Below, piece by piece: positions 6,757 to 9,550 of a stretch of DNA of 9,550 nt. Where the stretch lies: positions 1 to 9,550 of the forward strand of contig CAAEBC010000041.1 in NCBI GenBank assembly GCA_900753975.1, read 5' to 3'. The stretch's first letter is position 1; each line of letters starts with the position of its first letter. A program made the position numbers and the translations under genes. Source of the stretch: Clostridia bacterium (GTDB lineage Bacteria > Bacillota > Clostridia > TANB77 > UBA1234). The notes beneath the pieces are model-generated. The model saw only the letters and a program-made list of their open reading frames with translations. It had not been told where the DNA came from and did not search any database.

Positions 6757-6830
6757 TCGTTTCCTTAGCACGGCACGATTATTTTAAAACAACTGTAATG
6801 GCTAACCATTTGTACGGTTTTCCTTTATCT
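6745..6830 (-). ncRNA. Candidate antisense RNA (putative antitoxin) opposite the peptide gene 3' end
   Basis: A near-consensus minus-strand promoter would start RNA near 6830. Read on the minus strand, the terminator stem at 6750-6785 is followed by seven T residues and should end it near 6745. The RNA would be about 85 nt and perfectly complementary to the last codons and 3' end of the peptide mRNA. This convergent 3'-overlap layout is known for txpA/RatA and bsrG/SR4 in Bacillus. Its 5' part (ATAAAGGAAAA and GGTTAGCCATT) copies the peptide mRNA leader in the same sense, so it could also compete for ATGGTTG next to the SD. Existence of the RNA is inferred from promoter and terminator only. 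Confidence 0.5.
6750..6785. terminator. Bidirectional intrinsic terminator shared by peptide mRNA and antisense RNA
   Basis: AAAATAATCGT (6750-6760) and ACGATTATTTT (6775-6785) form an 11-bp perfect stem around a 14-base loop. On the minus strand the stem runs into TTTTTTT, an excellent terminator. On the plus strand the T-run is only the four bases inside the stem, so termination may be leaky. The peptide stop codon (6754-6756) lies in the left arm. Confidence 0.7.
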
Positions 6831-6836
6831 ATGTTT

Positions 6837-6865
6837 ATTTTAGTACATTTTATCAAAAAAGTCAA
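6837..6865 (-). promoter_or_regulatory. Strong promoter of the candidate antisense RNA
   Basis: On the minus strand TTGACT (6865-6860) and TAAAAT (6842-6837) are exactly 17 bp apart, each matching consensus at 5 of 6 positions. No minus-strand protein gene lies downstream, so the natural product is a non-coding RNA reading into the peptide gene's 3' end. Confidence 0.65.
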
Positions 6866-6918
6866 TTAAGTATGAGTGAAATTATTGGTAAAAATGTGGC
6901 TTAATATCTAAATAATTG

Positions 6919-6947
6919 TTGACAAGTGCGAAAAATGGTGCTAAAAT
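6919..6947 (+). promoter_or_regulatory. Promoter of the infC-rpmI-rplT operon
   Basis: Perfect TTGACA (6919-6924), a 17-bp spacer, then TAAAAT (6942-6947) preceded by TG plus one base (6939-6941). This is a near-consensus sigma-A promoter with extended -10, as expected for a highly expressed translation operon. Transcription should begin near 6954, leaving a leader of about 155 bases before infC. Confidence 0.85.
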
Positions 6948-6953
6948 ACCTTT

Positions 6954-7052
6954 TGTCAAGAAGAAGTCATCCACTTCTCACCTTAGCACATGAGTGACTA
7001 ATGGTTAAAATTTTGGTATTTTAAATTGTAATACTATTATTTTGTGTGGTTT
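6954..7052 (+). promoter_or_regulatory. Ribosomal protein L20 leader (autoregulatory 5' UTR)
   Basis: In Bacillota, free L20 binds the leader of the infC operon and promotes premature termination, so the operon matches rRNA supply. Here the leader contains hairpin AGAAGT (6962-6967)/ACTTCT (6973-6978) and a second pairing of AGTCA (6965-6969) with TGACT (6994-6998). The conserved-looking stretch CATCCACTTCTCACCTTAGC (6968-6987) resembles what I recall of this leader family. Position upstream of infC and the following terminator support the call; binding itself is inferred. Confidence 0.7.
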
Positions 7053-7083
7053 GACTTAAGAGACTTATCTTAAGTCTTTTTTT
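7053..7083 (+). terminator. Leader attenuator before infC
   Basis: GACTTAAG (7053-7060) pairs perfectly with CTTAAGTC (7069-7076) around an 8-base loop and is followed by seven T residues (7077-7083). It lies only 26 bases before the infC start codon, so full operon expression requires read-through. This is the off-switch expected of the L20 leader. Confidence 0.88.
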
Positions 7084-7109
7084 ATGTTAAATTTAAGGAG
7101 GGGTTTTTT

Positions 7110-7625
7110 ATCAAACAAGAACTATCTATTAATGAAGAAATCGTAGCTAAAGAGGTCAAAGTTATTGACGAAAGCGGAGAGCAATTAGGTGTTATGCCGG
7201 TTAGCGAAGCACTTAAAATTGCAGAAGAAAAAGAATTAGATTTAGTTGAGGTTGCTCCAAACGCAAATCCAGTAGTTTGTAAGGTTATGAATTATGGAAA
7301 ATATAAATACGAGCAAGCTAGAAAAGAAAAAGAATCTAAGAAAAAACAAAAAGTAGTTGATGTTAAAGAGATTAGACTTTCATCTACTATCGATACTCAC
7401 GATTTCGAATTTAAAGCTAAAAACGCTAAGAAGTTTTTAGAAGATGGCAATAAAGTAAAAGCAACTATTAAATTTAAGGGCAGAGAGCTTAATAATACTA
7501 CATTTGGTTCAAATGTACTTAAAAAGTTCGCTGAGGCATTAGAAGAGGTTGGTAGTGTAGATAAAGAGCCTAAACTAGAGGGCAGAAGCATGATGCTTAT
7601 GATCAACCCAAAAAATGTTAAATAA
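7110..7625 (+). CDS. infC: Translation initiation factor IF-3, ATC start, 171 aa
   Basis: IF-3 binds the 30S subunit, keeps it free of 50S, and proofreads the start codon and initiator tRNA. The start is the rare codon ATC at 7110, six bases after AAGGAGGGG (7095-7103). From there the protein begins KQELSINEEIVAKEVKVID, the normal IF-3 N-terminus, and the length is typical. Starting at the first ATG (7194) would remove 28 conserved residues. The N-domain includes LDLVEVAPNANPVVCKVMNY. A lysine-rich linker follows at about 64-81. The C-domain contains VKEIRLS, the HDF motif and a terminal EGRSMMLMINP. Non-AUG starts on infC are established as autoregulation, because IF-3 itself rejects such codons. 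It heads the infC-rpmI-rplT operon under the L20 leader. Confidence 0.95.
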   Translation: MKQELSINEEIVAKEVKVIDESGEQLGVMPVSEALKIAEEKELDLVEVAPNANPVVCKVMNYGKYKYEQARKEKESKKKQKVVDVKEIRLSSTIDTHDFEFKAKNAKKFLEDGNKVKATIKFKGRELNNTTFGSNVLKKFAEALEEVGSVDKEPKLEGRSMMLMINPKNVK

Positions 7626-7643
7626 GGAAGGGAGTTTTTTAAT

Positions 7644-7847
7644 ATGCCTAAAATGAAAACACATAGAGCTATAGCAAAAAGAGTTAGCTTTACAGGAACA
7701 GGAAAAATTAAAAGAGGAAAAATGAACAGAAGACACTTATTAAATGTTAAAACAACAAAGAGAAAAGCACATTTAAGAAAACCAACAACAGTTGATAAGA
7801 CAATGGAAGCAACAGTTAGAAGAATGTTACCATACGGAACTAAATAG
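7644..7847 (+). CDS. rpmI: Large-subunit ribosomal protein bL35, 67 aa
   Basis: This is a small, very basic 50S protein. It starts PKMKTHRAIAKRVSFTGTGK, the family signature, continues with a basic core containing NRRHLLNVK and KRKAHLRKP, and ends RRMLPYGTK. The length is standard. GGAAGGGAG precedes ATG 7644 by a normal distance, 18 bases after infC. It is the second gene of the conserved infC-rpmI-rplT operon. Confidence 0.97.
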   Translation: MPKMKTHRAIAKRVSFTGTGKIKRGKMNRRHLLNVKTTKRKAHLRKPTTVDKTMEATVRRMLPYGTK

Positions 7848-7872
7848 GATTTAAGAAGGGAGAGTAAATATA

Positions 7873-8217
7873 ATGGCAAGAGTAAAATCAGGTATTATTA
7901 CAAGAAAAAAACATAAAAAAGTTTTGAAAAGAGCTAAAGGTTATTTCGGAGCTAAAAGCATTAGATTTAGAATGGCTAAACAAGCTGTTATGAAATCTGG
8001 TCAATATGCTTTTGTTGGAAGAAAATTAAAGAAAAGAGATTTTAGAAGTTTATGGATTGCTAGAATTAATGCTGCTGCAAGAGCGAATGGTATTAATTAC
8101 AGCACTTTAATAAATGGTATGAAAAAAGCAAACATTAATATCAATAGAAAAATGCTTGCAGAGATGGCAGTAAATGATCCTAAAGCATTCAGCGAAGTAG
8201 TAGCTGCTATTAAATAA
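7873..8217 (+). CDS. rplT: Large-subunit ribosomal protein bL20, 114 aa
   Basis: bL20 binds 23S rRNA early in 50S assembly and represses its own operon through the leader upstream of infC. The N-terminal basic extension (ARVKSGIITRKKHKKVLKRA) is followed by KGYFGAKSIRFRMAKQAV, the RKLKKRDFRSLWIARINAAAR core and a helical C-terminal domain ending EVVAAIK. The length is close to the usual 115-120. The SD GAAGGGAG precedes ATG 7873, which is 25 bases after rpmI. A terminator follows, so it closes the operon. Confidence 0.97.
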   Translation: MARVKSGIITRKKHKKVLKRAKGYFGAKSIRFRMAKQAVMKSGQYAFVGRKLKKRDFRSLWIARINAAARANGINYSTLINGMKKANININRKMLAEMAVNDPKAFSEVVAAIK

Positions 8218-8246
8218 GTTTAACGAAAAAAGATGAACTTAAAATG

Positions 8247-8301
8247 AAGTGAACCCAAATTATTAGACAAAATTTGTTTGATAAGGAGGGTTCATTTTTT
8301 T
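8247..8301 (+). terminator. Intrinsic terminator of the infC-rpmI-rplT operon
   Basis: TGAACCC (8250-8256) pairs with GGGTTCA (8288-8294) and is followed by seven T residues (8295-8301). Inside, TTATTAGAC and GTTTGATAA form a second helix with two G-U pairs, separated from the outer one by a 3x3 internal loop. It is the only strong terminator after rplT. Confidence 0.88.
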
Positions 8302-8343
8302 GTTCTTTTATAGCATTTGTCCTCATAGAATTTATAAAGCACT

Positions 8344-8396
8344 AAAGGAAAGGAGATGCAAGAGTATATTTAAAATTTATACCCTGCAACGAAAAA
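8344..8396 (+). promoter_or_regulatory. spoIID ribosome-binding region with SD separated from ATG by a potential hairpin
   Basis: A strong SD (AAAGGAAAGGAG, 8344-8355) lies about 41 bases before ATG 8397, too far for normal initiation. No SD lies closer. The bases between can fold: TGCA (8357-8360) with TGCA (8385-8388), then GTATA (8364-8368) with TATAC (8378-8382). Looping these out would leave about 9 bases between SD and ATG. A 5-codon minigene (ATG 8356 to TAA 8373) overlaps the same region and is the alternative reading. Confidence 0.4.
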
Positions 8397-9401
8397 ATGA
8401 GATTAAATGGTGAGGATAAAAATAATTTACTTAGAAGCATATATTTTATAATTTTATTTCTCATATATATGCTTATTTGCTTTTTTATGCCGACTTTTAT
8501 AAATGGAGATATACGAGAACTATTTAGCAAAAGAGAAAATACAATAATAAACGAAGATAACACTTACAACCATGAAAAAATAAAACTACTAATGACAGAA
8601 AATAATTTAGTCGTAGAAATGAATCTAAACGATTACTTAAAAGGTGTATTAATTGGGGAGATGCCAGTTTCTTACGAAATAGAAGCATTAAAAGCCCAAG
8701 CAGTCGTTGCTAGAACATACACATTATATAAATTAAAAAACGCAAAGAGCAAACATCTACAAGGAGCAGATATGTGCGATGATATCAATTGTTGTCAAGC
8801 ATACAAAACCAAAGAGTACGCATTTGCTTCTTGGGATGACGAAATCGAAAACGAAAAATGGGCTAAATTTGAAAAAGCAGTTATAGAAACATCAGGCGAA
8901 GTAATCCTATATAATGGTCAACTCATAAACGCATTCTTTCATGCACATAGTGGTGGAAAAACAGAAAACGTAAAATACCTTTGGTCAAATGAAGAAATAC
9001 CATATCTACTTAGTGTGGATGGTAATGAACCAGACATGAGAAATGATAGTAAGACCTTTTCAAAAGAAGAATTTAAAACCATAATCAATAGTAAGGTACC
9101 TAACTATAATAATAATTCAAAAATCCTAATAGAAAACTATACGGGAAGTGGTAGAGTAGACAAAGTAAAAATAGAGGACACAACATTAAATGCATCAGAG
9201 CTAAGGAGTATGTTAGGAATACGTTCGACAAACTTTAGAGTTGAAGAAAGTGGAGACACTATCACATTTTATACAGTCGGCTATGGTCATGGAGTGGGAA
9301 TGAGTCAAGAAGGAGCCAATCAAATGGCAAAAGACGGAAGCACATACATAGACATAATAAAACACTATTATACCGGAGTTGAAATTTTAACTCAAAGTTG
9401 A
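8397..9401 (+). CDS. spoIID: Stage II sporulation protein D (SpoIID), peptidoglycan lytic transglycosylase, 334 aa
   Basis: SpoIID cleaves glycan strands during engulfment of the forespore, in the mother-cell membrane with SpoIIM and SpoIIP. A short cytoplasmic start is followed by a membrane segment (about 13-31); the rest should face the septal space. The SpoIID/LytB domain includes LKGVLIGEMPVSYEIEALKA with E88, equivalent to the catalytic glutamate of the Bacillus enzyme. It also has a cysteine cluster C127/C132/C133 resembling its zinc site, HAHSGGKTE from 182, and GYGHGVGMSQEGA from 295. The length is typical. The gene is a marker of endospore formation. ATG 8397 is the first in-frame ATG and precedes the membrane segment, but it lacks an adjacent SD. 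The gene stands alone after the rplT terminator, and its usual partners are not in the window. Confidence 0.92.
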   Translation: MRLNGEDKNNLLRSIYFIILFLIYMLICFFMPTFINGDIRELFSKRENTIINEDNTYNHEKIKLLMTENNLVVEMNLNDYLKGVLIGEMPVSYEIEALKAQAVVARTYTLYKLKNAKSKHLQGADMCDDINCCQAYKTKEYAFASWDDEIENEKWAKFEKAVIETSGEVILYNGQLINAFFHAHSGGKTENVKYLWSNEEIPYLLSVDGNEPDMRNDSKTFSKEEFKTIINSKVPNYNNNSKILIENYTGSGRVDKVKIEDTTLNASELRSMLGIRSTNFRVEESGDTITFYTVGYGHGVGMSQEGANQMAKDGSTYIDIIKHYYTGVEILTQS

Positions 9402-9449
9402 AAACTCACCCCTAAATTAAAAATATGATAAGTAATGATGATAGTGGGG

Positions 9450-9550
9450 GGCGATTGATAATACTTTTTTGTCGCAATTTTGTCAAGGTGGAGATGGCGA
9501 AGCCATACTACCTTGACAAAGCCTTGCGGATAAAAGTTTTATCAATCGCC
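9450..9550. repeat. 101-bp near-perfect palindrome (hairpin element or MITE-like repeat)
   Basis: GGCGATTGATAA (9450-9461) is the exact inverse of 9539-9550. Moving inward, ACTTTT pairs with AAAAGT, CGCAA (9473-9477) with TTGCG (9524-9528), TTTGTCAAGGT (9479-9489) with ACCTTGACAAA (9510-9520), and ATGGC (9494-9498) with GCCAT (9502-9506) around loop GAA. Only short mismatches or bulges interrupt about 40 base pairs. There is no open frame of note and no terminal T-run. The right end coincides with the window edge, so flanking duplications cannot be checked. Confidence 0.85.

Larger units (their letters stand above)
6594..6828. repeat. Inverted repeat framing the small-peptide locus
   Basis: ATAAAGGAAAA (6594-6604) and GGTTAGCCATT (6613-6623) on the left recur in inverted orientation on the right as AATGGCTAACC (6797-6807) and TTTTCCTTTAT (6818-6828). 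Each block is 11 bp and perfect. The gap between blocks is 8 bases on the left and 10 on the right. The 235-bp span contains the peptide gene and the shared terminator. The arms could mark a small mobile cassette, could allow 5'-3' folding of a read-through mRNA, or could reflect a duplicated 5' RNA module. Confidence 0.8.

Noticed and set aside
6763..6810. 14-codon minus-strand frame inside the candidate antisense RNA
   Set aside because: Its ATG is about 15 bases from the only SD-like sequence, and it runs through the terminator loop; chance is the simpler explanation.
7194..7625. infC starting at ATG 7194
   Set aside because: It has no SD and would remove 28 residues of the conserved IF-3 N-domain that are in frame with the well-spaced ATC 7110.
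7397..7879. Minus-strand open frame opposite infC/rpmI
   Set aside because: Shadow of two conserved translation genes; its leucine-rich hydrophobicity reflects the reverse complement of lysine-rich codons.
8310..8331. Sigma-E promoter before spoIID (CATAGAAT at 8324)
   Set aside because: The -10-like box is good, but no -35-like ATA lies at the right spacing; spoIID is expected to be sigma-E dependent, but the sequence alone does not show it.

Overview
The window looks like a chromosomal segment of a low-GC, endospore-forming Gram-positive bacterium of the class Clostridia. The evidence is the strongly AT-rich base use, strong Shine-Dalgarno (SD) sequences, TTG and ATC start codons, an infC-rpmI-rplT operon with a Bacillota-type leader and attenuator, an S-layer-homology (SLH) surface protein, and a SpoIID-type sporulation lytic transglycosylase. 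All confidently called protein genes lie on the + strand.

Layout. (1) 1-116 is probably the 3' end of an unrecognised gene. Its last codons run into a REP-like sequence. (2) 82-1177 is a REP-associated tyrosine transposase (RAYT) unit. It has a Y1/HUH transposase gene, one REP-like sequence on the left in one orientation, and a tandem array of 33-bp hairpin repeats on the right in the other. A strong extended -10 promoter sits across the transposase stop codon and would transcribe through the array. (3) 1199-4523 holds a copper-exporting P1B-type ATPase, followed 21 bp later by prfB (release factor 2). prfB contains the classic programmed +1 frameshift site (CTT TGA C). (4) 4575-6386 encodes a secreted protein with three SLH domains and a roughly 400-residue C-terminal region I do not recognise. 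(5) 6387-6918 has no conventional gene. Within it, 6556-6865 has the layout of a type I toxin-antitoxin locus: a 29-codon membrane peptide with a sequestered SD, a bidirectional terminator, and a strong convergent promoter for a short antisense RNA. An inverted repeat frames this unit. (6) 6919-8301 is the translation operon: promoter, L20-type leader, attenuator, infC starting at ATC, rpmI, rplT and a terminator. (7) 8344-9401 is spoIID, whose SD is separated from its ATG by a potential hairpin. (8) 9450-9550 is a 101-bp near-perfect palindrome that ends at the window edge.

How the parts relate. Most conventional genes are housekeeping: translation termination, initiation and ribosome assembly, copper efflux, cell surface, and engulfment during sporulation. 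The accessory content lies between them as three compact elements: the RAYT/REP unit, the candidate toxin-antitoxin locus and the terminal palindrome. The candidate type I toxin-antitoxin locus is the strongest lead for an undescribed system. It rests on sequence architecture only; neither expression nor toxicity can be read from the sequence.
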